A stretch of DNA of 64,000 nt. It comes from Brachypterus glaber (Eukaryota > Arthropoda > Insecta > Coleoptera > Kateretidae). The stretch spans positions 8,754,049-8,818,048 of the forward strand of contig OY294046.1 in NCBI GenBank assembly GCA_958510825.1, in the 5' to 3' direction. Below are positions 23,607 through 35,004 of this stretch, in pieces (position 1 is the stretch's first letter; each line of letters starts with the position of its first letter). The translations under genes were made by a program, and so were the position numbers. A model generated the notes under the pieces. That model was not told the origin of the DNA. It saw only the letters and a list, made by a program, of their open reading frames with translations, and made no database searches.

Positions 23607-24850
23607 GAAAGTGAAAATCCATTAACACGGTCTAAACCCGAAAGTGAAAGTTCTTTATATCTTAATGGCCGTGAAAGCTTAAAATCTATGATAGAAATAT
23701 GTTTTTAATTTTTTATTTTTTAAAGGGAAAAAATTAAAAAATCAAAATATTAAAAAAAAATACACATTTTTCTGTATTATAAAACATAAAAAACACGTAA
23801 AGGGGTTTGGACTTTTTCACCCTTGGATTTGATGAAAATCCATCCCCACAAAGAGGGTTAAACTACCCCCAAGCACCAAAAAAAGTAGTAAATCATAAAG
23901 TATCTCAAGAAAAATCGAGTTAAAGGGATCCAGTCAGTTATGTTTAATAAAATGTGAGAAAGTTTGGTATAAAATTCAATTCTATTACCTAGGGGTACCC
24001 TTTTTTAAGGGGATGTTTAGCTTCTAGAACAATAAATCTTGCTTTTTGCACAAGTTCATGACCAGACAAAAATTTTGAGCACTTATACGTTACATTTTAT
24101 CAATTTCAATCGTAGTTACAGGTGTTTGAAAAACAGGCTTATTTTGCGGTCACTTGGTACGTATGTAGAAAAATATGTGTTTTTCTGGACATATTCAAGT
24201 AACTTAAAGTTAGTAGAGTATAGTCTAAAACAATCCTGCTCCGTAACATTCCTATTTCCCAATAACCCTCATCTTCAATAACCCTACTTCCCAATAACCC
24301 TTAAGACAATTGTATTTTTGTAAAAATATAGAATACTTGCAGTTGAGTTGTTTTAGAGTAGGTTACTTTGCCGTTTATTTGTAGTGTAGATTTTAGTTCA
24401 TTTGTATGTAAATAGTAGAATTTAGAAAAGGCAAAACTAAAAAAACTAATACACTTTTTTTGATTATTTTACAGAGCCAGAGCCTCGACTGGAAGAAGAT
24501 GGTCTAAATTAGAAAAAAATTCAAAATTTTAGTATTATTAAATTGACTAAATCAAATTGTTTGTTTCAAAAAAATAGTTTAATTGTTTTTTACTTTAGGT
24601 ATTATTTCTGTTAATTATTTTACTTTCCTCGAGGAAAGTATTTTTTTTATTTTGCTTTTTTTAACTTCTGCTAACCACTCCAAAATCCCTGACAAAAACT
24701 AGATTCTCATTTCCTAGTTTGGAGTGAGACGCATAAAGGTTAAAAATTAAACAATGCTTTTATCAGGGCTTTTTTTTTCTCAAAAGAAAATATTTCTTAA
24801 AGCATTTATTTTTAAGAAATTTTACGTGTTTAATGTTTTCTCTCTTCAGC

Positions 24851-25363
24851 TATACTGCCCATGTAAGACAAGTTGTCCTATCTGAAAAAGTTAACTTTTT
24901 GAGATAAGCACACCATTGTATTGGTTTACACTATGCGCCTACTAAAAAGAAATGTCCTATCTAAAACCCAACTCCTGAAAATTAGCCTAAGATGTTTGTC
25001 CTACGTGGAAAATTTTCAATGTTTTCTAAATAAAATTGTCCTAGTACTAGTCTTTACTAGACGGTTAAGTTAGGACTAGGACTAACTTTACAGATCTTAG
25101 TAATTTGATTGGACTTTTTAGATCATTTTGTCCTAACTTTCTCAGATAGTACAGATGCATTTAGTATTACAATTAAATTTTTCTAACAAAAAAAATATTT
25201 TTTTAAAACAATATGACGTGTTTTTGATTTAAAATAAAGCAGAACCCAACGCCATATTTATTTAAACATGTTTTCAAAAAGTGCAAACAAAAACAATAAA
25301 ACTGGCCATATCTCATACATCTAATTTGCAGATAGGACAACTTGTCTTGGCAGGGCAGTATAG
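24851..25363. mobile_element. Family Q element, complete
   Basis: CTATACTGCCC...AAGACAAGTTGTCCTATCTG at the left is matched inverted by CAGATAGGACAACTTGTCTT...GGGCAGTATAG at the right. The interior repeats GTCCTA units (AGTTAGGACTAGGACTAACT). No coding capacity. Confidence 0.8.
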
Positions 25364-25385
25364 CGCGATGGCTGCAAGTGTAAAA

Positions 25386-26164
25386 CCCAGGTAGCAAAAT
25401 AACATGACATTCACGTGAAAGCCACGTTAATATGTGACATGTGATGTTAAGATTGTAGTCTCATTTAACAAGAATGTAGCATGGTGGGGATGTCCTAAGA
25501 CCGCCCCTAATAACATCACACAATGACATCCCGAAAATAACGTGTTTGTGACATCATAAATCCACATTCCTGTTATATCTAGTATCTTATGGATGCCGTT
25601 ACTGGTATTTTAATATTTAAATAATATCCTAGGATATTAGCTTTTTCTAAATAAAACCATTAAAAACGCTATAACCCTATAAAAAAAATCGGATTTAAAA
25701 TCAATCAGTAATTGAAACAATCACAGATAGAAACAGATAGATTCTAAATACGAAATTGCAGATTAAGCGGAGAATATATTCCTTTAATCCGTGTCCGTGG
25801 TCTTGAGAAGCCCGGCAGAGCCCCCTATCCATTGGAAATCGTATAATGTGTATACAATTTCCTTATAATAATTTACTCTATCAACATCATCTTATATCGA
25901 TTTTTTTGCTTCGAACGTCGGTGAGAAGCAAAATAACATGACATTCACGTGAAAGCCACGTTAATATGTGACGTGCCATATATTCACAGCGTTGCTAAAT
26001 ATTTGTTATTAAATAACATGGTTGTCACGTCACACGTGTTACGTTGCAAATGTGTTGTTAAATACATGTTATTTTTCAATATTATGTGATGTTATGATTT
26101 AGTTTAAAAATACACCCAAAAGTGATGTTAATTTCTTGTAATATAACATCCCTTGCTACCTGGG
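25386..26164. mobile_element. Family G MITE, copy 2
   Basis: Same orientation as 12321-13102 and nearly identical along 779 bp; the differences seen by eye are scattered single bases and indels of 1-4 bp. The termini CCCAGGTAGCAA/TTGCTACCTGGG are intact. Indicates recent duplication or transposition. Confidence 0.85.
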
Positions 26165-27345
26165 AATATATTAAAATATATAAAAAAATATAAATGAAAG
26201 GACCGAGGTAAACAAAAAATAGTTTATTTGTACCCTGTATGCTGCAAAGGTAAATTTGCTCGGTTTCAACCAACCCTGCGACACTCCAAAGTTTTAACTA
26301 GCTTTTTCGTTTGGACTTTTTACGTTACGTAATGTCTGAAATCCACCAGATGGCGAAATAGTCTACGAGCGCGATATGGAGCACTCTAGATTTATGATTT
26401 TATAAAATTCTATGACACATAACCTCAAATTTTGTTTATGTTAGAAATAAACGTCAAAATATTTTATAAGTTGCTACTATAATACTTTTATCGATATTAT
26501 GTGATATTACTATAGTTTGGTAACATTAAACGTATTTATAGTTGACACAAGAAAATATAGTACTTAAGAATTCAAAATTAAATCACCAGAATCATGGCTT
26601 ACAGTTTTTGATGTGCCACAAATAAAGATTTAGAGACTTGATTGTTATTTCTAAAATCATATACCATCTATAACACCTTAGAATAACCAAAGAAGATGTT
26701 CTCATAAAAACAAACAATAAAAATAAACGTCACTGTGAACATATTTCACTGTTCACGCATGGCGCCATTTAGCAGCCACTGTCTAACTACCATTTAAAAA
26801 TTAAAATTACGATCTAGAAGGCTTCCGATCTCGCTCGTAGATACCAGCGCTTTTTAGTCAATACGTAACCGAATCGAACTACAAGTTACCAGTCCTTATT
26901 CTATACGTTCATGGTTTCAACCAATCGTAGACGCAGTTTTAAACAAAAAAGGCTACGTTTCTGTGATCCCTTTATGTAACGCAATCTTTTTTGTCGACAT
27001 TTAAGTAACGTATCCATCATGTTATTTTTACCCAGTACCTACAATGTAGGTCCTACATTTTTATGTCCTACTCCTATAAAAACATATTTTTAAGTTCCTA
27101 ATAATTTTTGACTTATTTTATTCTTGCAACCAAGGCTCTAACCTATTTAATTTTAATTAATTAATAAGATTGTTTTAAATAAATTAATAGGAAAACTTAT
27201 GCAATGTGGCATTTATTTTATAATTTTATATTTTTAGAAAGACGAATTTACTTATTAGGGCAGTCGAATTATCAGAAATAACAAGCGACATTCACAGGAA
27301 TTTGAAATTTGGCAGTTAAGCCTGGCCGCGCTGTGATTTTATTTT
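26165..27345. other. Gene-free stretch, no repeat recognised
   Basis: Less repetitive than its surroundings, with somewhat higher complexity (26280-27010), but no ORF, splice-bounded exon or RNA gene could be supported. Confidence 0.4.
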
Positions 27346-27540
27346 GGTAGTAGTAGTACTTGACGGCTAGTAGGCCTAGGGCTGACAACTAGGCTCAATC
27401 GGCCCTTTTTGCCTGCTTAATTTCCTAGTTAATGCTAGGACATCTTGCGAGGCAAGGGAGTTGCACTCTTCTTTTCCAAGTGTTATGGCTCCGAAGGTGT
27501 TGAACATCAGCCTGCTTAGCGCCTCCCACTGCCCTATGAA
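27346..27540 (-). mobile_element. 3' fragment of a related non-LTR retrotransposon
   Basis: On the minus strand the end reads WEALSRLMFNTFGAITLGKE, then ECNSLASQDVLALTRKLSRQ, then a stop at 27391, followed by 3' UTR and a TACTACTAC tail. The UTR blocks GACAACTAGGC and GGCCCTTTTTG on the plus strand also occur in the reverse complement of the 35780-36564 element, in the same order before the same tail. The two are therefore members of one group in opposite orientations. It is strongly 5'-truncated; no target duplication was found. Confidence 0.6.
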
Positions 27541-28775
27541 TCAGTATGAAGTTTCCTCATTAACCACTGGTTATTAACCAGCATTAACTTTACGCGCCCT
27601 TATTGCAAGGCTTTTTGATATGGTTCATTGGTATGTTATACGATTAATCTTCTACCATAATATTTTATGTAAAATTAAAAATTTTATTTGTTTATGAATA
27701 TGCACACAAGTTATACTGTAATCATGATTATCATTACACTTTAACCAAATGATATCGCAAGAGCTTTATAAAGACTTTTTTGAAGTGGTTTGGTTATATT
27801 TCTGTGGCTTGGTTCTAAAAGGGTCAATTTCAGTTTGTCAACAGCAGCGTTTTAAAAATATTAATTACATCAGAGTTAACGTGAAAACGCTGCTATTGAC
27901 GAATTACCGGAAAATATCGAAAAGCTTTTACGTGAAAAGCTGGTAAAAAAGACCATCAACTAGACGAAAAAACGACCCGTGAATTCCGTGAACTTTCCTG
28001 CCTGATGCCTGGTGTTAAAGTTCCTGCCAAATTTCAGATCTCTATTAGTTTTGTTCGCTGTTTGCCATTTTACCGCTAATCCGACTGAGCTATATATATA
28101 ATAATTATTTTTTGTCAATTACTAAAAATATCGTTGGTCTATTATATACTTAAATATATATTTAAATATATAAAATATGCTTTGTCAAGCAGATATAAAA
28201 AATAAAACGTGAAAAAAATACCTAGCAATAGTTAGGATCCAGCAAAAATGTATTCATTTGTATTTATCATCTGTTTTGCTAAGGTGCTGTACTGTTTTTT
28301 ATGCACAGCTAAGCTAAATCAAGAAACTCGACTTTGCGCTTATCGCACAACAAAAGTTTGAATACATTTTACCCGGGTCTTATTAATAGTAATGTGGCAC
28401 GTGAATGAAAGTTTTGATTAAAAAATGAATTTTGCCAACATTGATTTTAAATATTGCTTAGAAAAATTAACTCTTTTGATATCCGTAATAAAAATCAAAC
28501 GTACTAAGAACATCGATTTTTATTTGTTTTAATATTTTTTTTAGTATATTATACTGAAAAAAATAAATAAATAAAAAAGTATATTATACTGAAAAAAATA
28601 TAAAAACGATTATTTTCGTTTTAGTCTTAAAATACTCGGAGGATGTCCATGTCCATATTTCGAAAAAAATCTGAAGTGGCAAACCTTTTAATATAAATCC
28701 ATAAATCCACACCGTGCCCTATTTTAGATAATATGACACTAGGAAGTCTTATAATTTTCATACATGTTTACTGTG
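27541..28775. other. Gene-free stretch
   Basis: AT-rich. An A-box-like TATAGCTCAGTCGGATTAGC lies on the minus strand at about 28077-28096, without a B box. The 65-codon frame at 27749 has no recognisable family. Confidence 0.4.
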
Positions 28776-28781
28776 CTAAAA

Positions 28782-29037
28782 CCAACGAACTAATAACTCT
28801 TCTCTCTAGAATACGCAAACCGTTAATATAAATTATCGCCAACATCTCGGTTTGTTTGTAAACAAATAGTAGGTATATTCAGGCCTGAACAATAACAATA
28901 ACCAGTAATTGTTATTGTTGTCTCTGTTAGAACAAAGCTGTGCGAGTAAGACAGAGGAATGTATATGTTGGCTACGTTTTTGTCAATTTTTACGAATGAA
29001 ATGCCTATTCTAGAGAGAATACTTATTAGTTCGTTGG
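28782..29037. mobile_element. Family W MITE, complete, 256 bp
   Basis: CCAACGAACTAATAACTC at the left and ACTTATTAGTTCGTTGG at the right. Flanked by CTAAAA on both sides (28776-28781, 29038-29043), a 6-bp target duplication. The interior has TAACAATAACCAGTAATTG. Confidence 0.75.
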
Positions 29038-29319
29038 CTAAAACCAAAACTTTTAAATTACTAGCATGTTTCATACGCACTTGCTTTCAAAATTAGACCC
29101 CAACCTTTAAATAGTCAATAAAAAAATAGACCCTCGATATATAAAAGACAATAAAATACTAACAAAATTAGGTACAAATTATTAAAATAAGAATAAAAAA
29201 ATATATTTTAGGATGAGTTTATCCAACTTCTTCAGAGAATTTGGTGAACTTGCCTTTATTAATGTACATAAAATAAATATAGAAAAAATATATTAAAAAA
29301 ATATTTTATAGTAAATATT

Positions 29320-29730
29320 CACGGTGGTTTTTTGGGGGTATTTTTTGTTTGTTTGGAAACTCTGAAATTCCTTTACCATTCGATAGTACCGTCCATTTAT
29401 ATGATTTTTTTTTAAATTTTCTTTTGTGAAAAAAAAAATAAAAAAAAATGTTGAAATTTTTTTTTTATTTATTTTTTTCAGTAATTGGGAAAATGCAATA
29501 TACCATTTACTGTACATAATATACAATGGAATGCGTAGCATTTCATATATTTATGGCTTGTTTTATTCTTCGCAGCTCGTTTAGCATTTATTTTTTTTAA
29601 TAAAAAACGAATCGCTCGGTAGATTTTTTAAATTTTCTCTGAATTTCATATAAATGGACGGTACTATCGAATGGTAAAGGAATTTCAGGGTTTCCAAACA
29701 AACAAAAAATACCCCCAAAAAAGCACCGTG
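29320..29730. mobile_element. Family S TIR element, complete
   Basis: CACGGTGGTTTTTTGGGGGT at the left and ACCCCCAAAAAAGCACCGTG at the right, TIRs about 100 bp, 411 bp in total. CACGGTG ends resemble those of Transib-type elements, but the flanks (TATT on both sides) do not give the expected 5-bp duplication. Spurious frame 29293-29541. Confidence 0.75.
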
Positions 29731-29811
29731 TATTGTTAAAACATCGAGTTACGAAAGTTTATTTATGGACAGTAGGGTGATGATATTGATATTTAGGAAC
29801 GCCCCTATAGT

Positions 29812-30321
29812 ATATTAAAGTACTAGTTTCATAACATACGTTTTTAGCGCACGAGTACAAGTTTAGAAAACGAGCCGCTTGCGGCGAGTTTTCCAAAGTA
29901 CGAGTACAAAGTACGAGTACAAAGTACTACTCTAAAAACGTGTTATGAAACGAGTGCTTTATACAATTTTTTCTATTTTGCTCTAAAATTTAAAAAACTT
30001 ACATTTAAATTGATGACTAATTTAGGGATTTTTGTTTTGGGTTGGCATTACAGTTTACACTATATTTAAAATTCTAAGAACAAATGATATTTTGATATAT
30101 TTTACAGTCATCTCTTCTTTTTTCACTGCAATTAACCAGTCCACAAATTTAACACGGTAAAATATAACCCAAACACAAAATTTTGTAAACAATTAAACTT
30201 TAAATCGACATTGACATTTGCACGCAAAACTTCAAGAGATAGGCTTTTGTATGTTGCCAACCCAACAGAAAAAAAAGTAGAGACCTCTTATGGGCATATA
30301 AGAGTCGCAAAATAGAAAAAG
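29812..30321. mobile_element. Family U repeat, copy 2 (inverse)
   Basis: TAGTATATTAAAGTACTAGT at the left through GAGTCGCAAAATAGAAAAA at the right, the reverse of copies 1 and 3. CGAGTACAAAGTACGAGTAC is locally duplicated. Confidence 0.72.
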
Positions 30322-30417
30322 TTAGTTTAAAATTGTCTAAAAATGATGTGTACTACCAAATTTCTGGTCAATAGCCAAATATCGAAAACATACAAAGAAC
30401 TAATTATGATTAAAATA

Positions 30418-30818
30418 TACAGGGTGTATTTGAAATAGGGTCCGAAATTTTAAGGGGTAATTCTACATCATAAAATATGATAAAAAGTTCCTATAAACAT
30501 CTGTCTAAAAATGCATCGTAAGGAAACTAATCCCCTTTAAAAGTGGCTAAAAAAATCGGTTTTTATTTAATAACTCGCGACCCCTTTGAGATATAGCAAA
30601 GAGGTTTTACTACTACATTATAGCAAAACCTCATTGCTATAACTTAAAGGGTTCCTCAGTTATTAAATAAAACCCGAATTTTTTAGCCACTTTTAAAGAG
30701 GCTTAGCGCCCTTACGACGCATTTTTAGACATATTATGTTTGTAGGAACTTTTCGTCATATTTTATAATGTAGAATCACCCGTTAATATTTCAAACCCTA
30801 TTTCAAATATACCGTGTA
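30418..30818. mobile_element. Family B short copy, about 400 bp
   Basis: TACAGGGTGTATTTGAAATA at the left and TTTCAAATATACCGTGTA at the right. Only the outer parts of the palindrome remain, joined in the middle. Confidence 0.8.
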
Positions 30819-31540
30819 TAATTTTTAAATAAAAAATAAAAAAAAATGTTTTATTTTTTATTTCTTGTTCTTTGCATTTTTTTGATAGGATGTAGTGTTT
30901 GGCTTTTGCACCCTTAAAAATACTGATTTGCCTTTTTTTTAGCCTTGATACGACGTTAACATGTAACGTTAAGCATATATTTAGACATTTTTTTTAACAA
31001 TCCTACTGAACAGTTTTAAATTAAATAAAACTTACATATCAAAAAATGTTAAAATTGTGTTAAAAAAGATAACTGTAATATTGTTATTAAACTCGAATAT
31101 TTTAAAAGCATTTTGTTTTATTTCAAACCTTATTTAGCGTGGAATTTTGATAAAATGAAAATTGCGGTTGCACCGCACCTTTTTTGTTGCAAAAATCAGG
31201 TTTGGGTTATGTTAGGCGAATTTTAAAAATTGCGTTTAATTAAAATGGGTATTTTTAGAACAAAACAGCTTTTATAAGGTAAGAATTGACAGATATACTG
31301 CACGTTTGTCGGTTAATAGCCGAAAAAATATATTAGAAAGTTATCTATCTGTATTTAAAATCAAATGAACAGGAAACAGTGAATAGTACCATTTCATTCT
31401 TTTTGGGAATCTTCAGCACTGTGTATCCTGTATGTTGTTAATATTTAAATAAAACGTTAGATAGATATAAAAGTATGGTGCCATCTATTGATGTGGTCAG
31501 TGTTGTATGTTCACTTGTTCCCAAAAGGCAAATCGCCACA

Positions 31541-31625
31541 ATTTAGGGTGTACAGTAACGTGCATTAAAAATGCCACCGACCTAAACGTGGCATTTTTAA
31601 TGCACGTTACTGTACACCTTAAATT
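31541..31625. repeat. 85-bp hairpin
   Basis: GTGTACAGTAACGTGCATTA and AAAATGCCA mirror TGGCATTTTTAATGCACGTT and ACTGTACACC. The stem is nearly perfect, around 31583. Confidence 0.8.
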
Positions 31626-31644
31626 GAGAACTTTTTGTGAAAAA

Positions 31645-31800
31645 AGGCCTGAACAATAACAGTTAACAGTAACTGTTATTGTTGTCTCTGTTAGAACAAA
31701 TCTGTGCGAGTAAGAGAGACAAATATATATGTTGGCTACGTTTTTGTCAGTTTTTAGAAATGAAATGCCTATTCTACAGAGAAGAGTTATTATTTCGTTG
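31645..31800. mobile_element. Family W fragment
   Basis: GGCCTGAACAATAACAGTTA through GTTATTATTTCGTTGG is homologous to the right two-thirds of 28782-29037. The left end is missing. Confidence 0.7.
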
Positions 31801-32727
31801 GTATTTACCCACTAAAATAAATTAAAAAAACACAAAATTTCAATTGTAAAATTACTTTCAATATTTATAATATTTATAGAAAGGTTTCACAAGTATTATT
31901 TTCACAACAGACAAATTTTAACAGAAATTAATCACCAAGCTATAGCATTTTTAATTTGAAAATGAAACCGCAAGCAAAAGAAACGATTCAATTGTTTTTG
32001 TAGCGATTTGATTGGACAGCAATTTGTCATGAAAAACTAGATAAGTAATAAGACAGTAAAAAGAAATATTTTTTGCACTTTAAAATTAAGTATATTTTAA
32101 TAATGTATTATAATTAGTAACAATCGAATGAAAAATATTGTATAATACAGGGGCAAAAAGTTAAATTTCGATTTCGTAGGTTTATTACCATTAATCGGAA
32201 TAAATTCAGTTATGACTCATCAACGTTGAAAATAAACACAGAAACAGAGGCTTACGGAATAATTTTGCCGAACTATGAGGGAAATTTTTATAAAAGTCAC
32301 TAAATCGAAACATTTGACGACTAATTTGTTACACACAACAATATTGAATATACCTATTAACTATAAATATGTAAATATATCGGTGTTTTTCGAAGAAAAT
32401 AAAAATGTAAATATTTAAAACCTCGCGTTAACGATAGAATCGACGCGGCGCCTATGCGAGCACTGGAAATTCGCCGATGACTGTTTATTACCCTCGGACC
32501 GGACCTATCGGCCTGCCCTCGGCTTCTAAAAACCTACTCAATCGAAAAATTTAACTTTTCGACCTTGTACTATAACTATTATAACTTAGTTTTTTTTTCT
32601 TCATATTTTAGAGCTTTATCAAATACATATTTTTTTAAATATTTAAAAAAATAACAGTGGCTTAGAAATTTTGTAGATTTTAAGAAACTGAAATAATTTT
32701 AAAGTGTTTTCAATATTTCCTTGGAAG
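31801..32727. other. Gene-free stretch, nothing recognised
   Basis: AT-rich with a GC-richer island at about 32425-32530 (GACGCGGCGCCTATGCGAGC). No coding or terminal-repeat signal. Confidence 0.4.
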
Positions 32728-33030
32728 TTGGTATATAGGGGTTTTTGGGGTCGCCAAATTTGAATCTGATATTAAAAAAATGCTAAATCGATCCCTAAGG
32801 CAGGGGGCTGGGGGAAAATAGTTTTTTTTTCACAATATTTTCATAAAAATTGGCATATAGGAGTTTTTGAGGTCGCTCGAACTAAATCTGATAATCAAAA
32901 AACTCCACCCCCGGGGCGGGGGGTAGTTAATTTTAATTGTTTACACTGTTTTCGTGAAAATTGGTGTATAGGGGTTTTTGGGGTTGATGAAAATAAATCT
33001 GATAATAAAAATTATCTGACTCCACCCCCG
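32728..33030. repeat. Tandem of about 115-bp units
   Basis: Three degenerate units, each with AATTGGTGTATAGGGGTTTT, TGGGGTCGCC and AATCTGATAATAAAAA. Single related units occur at about 3785-3845 and around 38620 and 38790. Confidence 0.7.
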
Positions 33031-33349
33031 GCGTTTTTTTTTTTTGTTTTTTTGGAAAAATCCTTTTCCCACCGTTGTCGAAACTGGTACTGAAGAGGTT
33101 AAATTTTGTAAAAGTAACTTTTTATTAAAATATGTCACCTGACACACTTAATGCTTTTAAAAATTATATTTTTATTATCGGACATTATTGTTTGTTTACT
33201 TAATACAACTATTTTTTGTGAATTATCAATGTTAAAATAGTTTTAAAAATTATGATAATAATAAAGTAAATATGTTTGTTTTGTTTGAACTTGTAACCTA
33301 ATAAAAGTAAAGTAGTTGTAGAACTCATAGTCTACTGAAAATAGTTGAT

Positions 33350-33490
33350 TTTAATGCTACCCGTGGGTTAAGTGAGGCATTATCCACGAGAAAAATTGAC
33401 CCACGTGGCCCGCCAGGGCTGTGTGGATTAATTTTTGAGTGGGCAATACCATTTAATTCTGGCGTACCGTACATTGTTTTATCCAACACC
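33350..33490. repeat. Family AA repeat, copy 1
   Basis: TGCTACCCGTGGGTTAAGTG, a hairpin in the middle, GAGTGGGCAATACC, and then a TTTTATCCAACA end. A related copy is at 59815-59945 and a fragment (GGTTAATTTTAGAGAGGGCA) at 1700-1720. Confidence 0.55.
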
Positions 33491-33607
33491 TGTTATGTTG
33501 AAAATATATTTTTTGACAAATTTTATAAATAACATTAAAATGTAATAGTTTTTGTATTTTAGTAGTATTAAAAAGTCCAAATGAGTGCAAAAATGGCGTA
33601 AATTAGG

Positions 33608-34680
33608 TATTTCAAGGGGTCAACTTTCGTTCGCAGGAAATCAGCTACATTTTCAAAAAAAATTTTTTGCCCCCCTGAATCCGAAAATGGTAATCGCTCT
33701 TTGCGGAAATGCACCGTTTTTTTATGACGATTTTTTATATATGGTTTGTTTTGGCAAAAAAACGTTATGGAAATCTGTTTTCGTTAGAAATGAAATATAT
33801 TCTAGTTACTTGGGCCCCCTGAATCCGAAAATGATAATCGTTCTTGCGGAAATGCATAATTTTTTTTTTCTTTAGCGATTTTTTATATATTTTTTGTATT
33901 GAAAAAATAAAACGTTATGGAAATCTGTTATCGTTAAAAATGAAGTATATTACAGTTATTTTGACCCCCCTAAATCCGAAAACCATTTTCGGATAGGGGG
34001 GTCAAAATATTCTAGTTATTTTGCCCCCCCCCCCCTGGGTCCGAAAATGGTAATCGTTCTTTGCGGAAATGCACAATTTTTTTTCTATGGCGATTTTATA
34101 TATATGAACAAAATATATATAAACAAAAACCAGAAAAAAAAACGAACCAAATCAACGTTAACGTAAACCAACGTACCATTAATAAAAACAGCATCCGAAA
34201 AAAAACTGTTTTTATTGATAACAGATTACCCTGATAAAATTAAACTCCTTAAAAAAACTCAAGACTATTGAAAAGAGATGGGGCATTTCCGCAAAGAAAG
34301 GTTAACATGTTTTAACTCAGGGGAGACAAAATAACGAAAATTTGTAATGATATCAGATTTCCATAAGGTTTTTTGCCAAAACAAAAAATATTTAAAAAAT
34401 CGCCATAGAAAAAATGGTGCATTTCCGCAAAGGACGATTACCATTTTCGGATCTAGGGGGGAAAAATAACTAGAATATACTTCATTTCTAATGATAACAG
34501 ATTTCCATAACGTTTTTTTTTGCCAAAACAAAAAATATATAAAAAATAGCCATAGAAAAAAAAACGGTGCTTTTCCGCAGAAAATGATTGTCATTTTTGA
34601 ACTCAACAGGGTCAATTTAGTTAGCGGGTAAGTGATTTGTAACCATATCAGATTTCCTGCGAACGAAAGTCACCTAACTT
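33608..34680. mobile_element. Family L: inverted arrays of 147-bp units
   Basis: Outer ends GGGGTCAACTTTCGTTCGCA and TGCGAACGAAAGTCACCT are inverted. Inside, units of about 147 bp carrying CCTGAATCCGAAAATGGTAA and TTGCGGAAATGCAC repeat about three times in plus order (33670, 33815, 34036). They then repeat three times inverted (34275, 34420, 34565). All frames here are shadows. Confidence 0.78.
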
Positions 34681-34780
34681 ATTTCACAGCTCTAAAAAAT
34701 AAAACACATTTCAAGATGCCCGAGTTCAGTCAACGGATTATGAATCTACCTGATGCCTAGTTACTAGCCTGATAACTATA

Positions 34781-35004
34781 AGTCCGCGCGCGTTAAAAAT
34801 GGTACAATGGTGTCATTAAAGGCAGAATTCTTACTTTCAGTAAGCCAACACCGATTGTTTACATACACGCCCCTTAGCAACGGTGCGTTTTCCTTAGCAA
34901 CAGTCGCTTGTTGGAATAAAGCCGTTCGCTCCGCCTACAATTTTGTGAGCAGTGTCGTCATTAAGTGTATGACGTCTCTGTACCATTCTTAACGCGCGCG
35001 GACT
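34781..35004. mobile_element. Element DD with GC-rich TIRs, 224 bp
   Basis: AGTCCGCGCGCGTTAAAAAT at the left and CTTAACGCGCGCGGACT at the right; TGGTAC/GTACCA also pair. Flanks CTATA and CTACA are near-matching. The interior is less AT-rich than its surroundings; the 61-codon frame inside is not recognised and probably spurious. Confidence 0.72.

Larger units (their letters stand above)
22796..23688. mobile_element. Penelope-like element: inverted dimer with GIY-YIG fragments
   Basis: Two 5'-truncated copies are joined head to head; arms 22797-23211 and 23243-23657 are nearly identical, around a spacer of about 31 bp. Each arm encodes the end of the GIY-YIG endonuclease domain and then the same 3' terminal segment seen at 16633. 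The 12-bp target duplication TGATAGAAATAT (22784-22795 and 23689-23700) shows the dimer inserted as one unit. The tail (CTTAATGGCCGTGAAAGCTT) is on the right end only. One-sided tails and inverted terminal repeats are known traits of Penelope-like elements. Confidence 0.88.
21772..24302. mobile_element. Family R foldback element with Penelope dimer at its centre
   Basis: The left arm (about 22260-22783) and right arm (about 23701-24240) are inverted copies: CATGAACTTGTGCAAAAAGC against GCTTTTTGCACAAGTTCATG, and GTGAGAAAGTTTGG against its complement. Outer ends are the GGGAGTAGGG minisatellite and its complement. The Penelope-like dimer at 22796-23688 sits within about 50 bp of the centre. No coding capacity of its own. 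Confidence 0.7.

Noticed and set aside
27749..27946. 65-codon plus-strand frame
   Set aside because: No recognisable family, poor start context, and a GAATTACCGGAAAATATCG stretch readable in another frame equally well.
28070..28100. tRNA-like A box TAGCTCAGTCGG on the minus strand
   Set aside because: No B box or cloverleaf follows at the expected distance, so neither a tRNA nor a SINE can be supported.
34265..34615. 116-codon minus-strand frame with internal repeats
   Set aside because: The repeated peptide follows from the 147-bp tandem units of family L.
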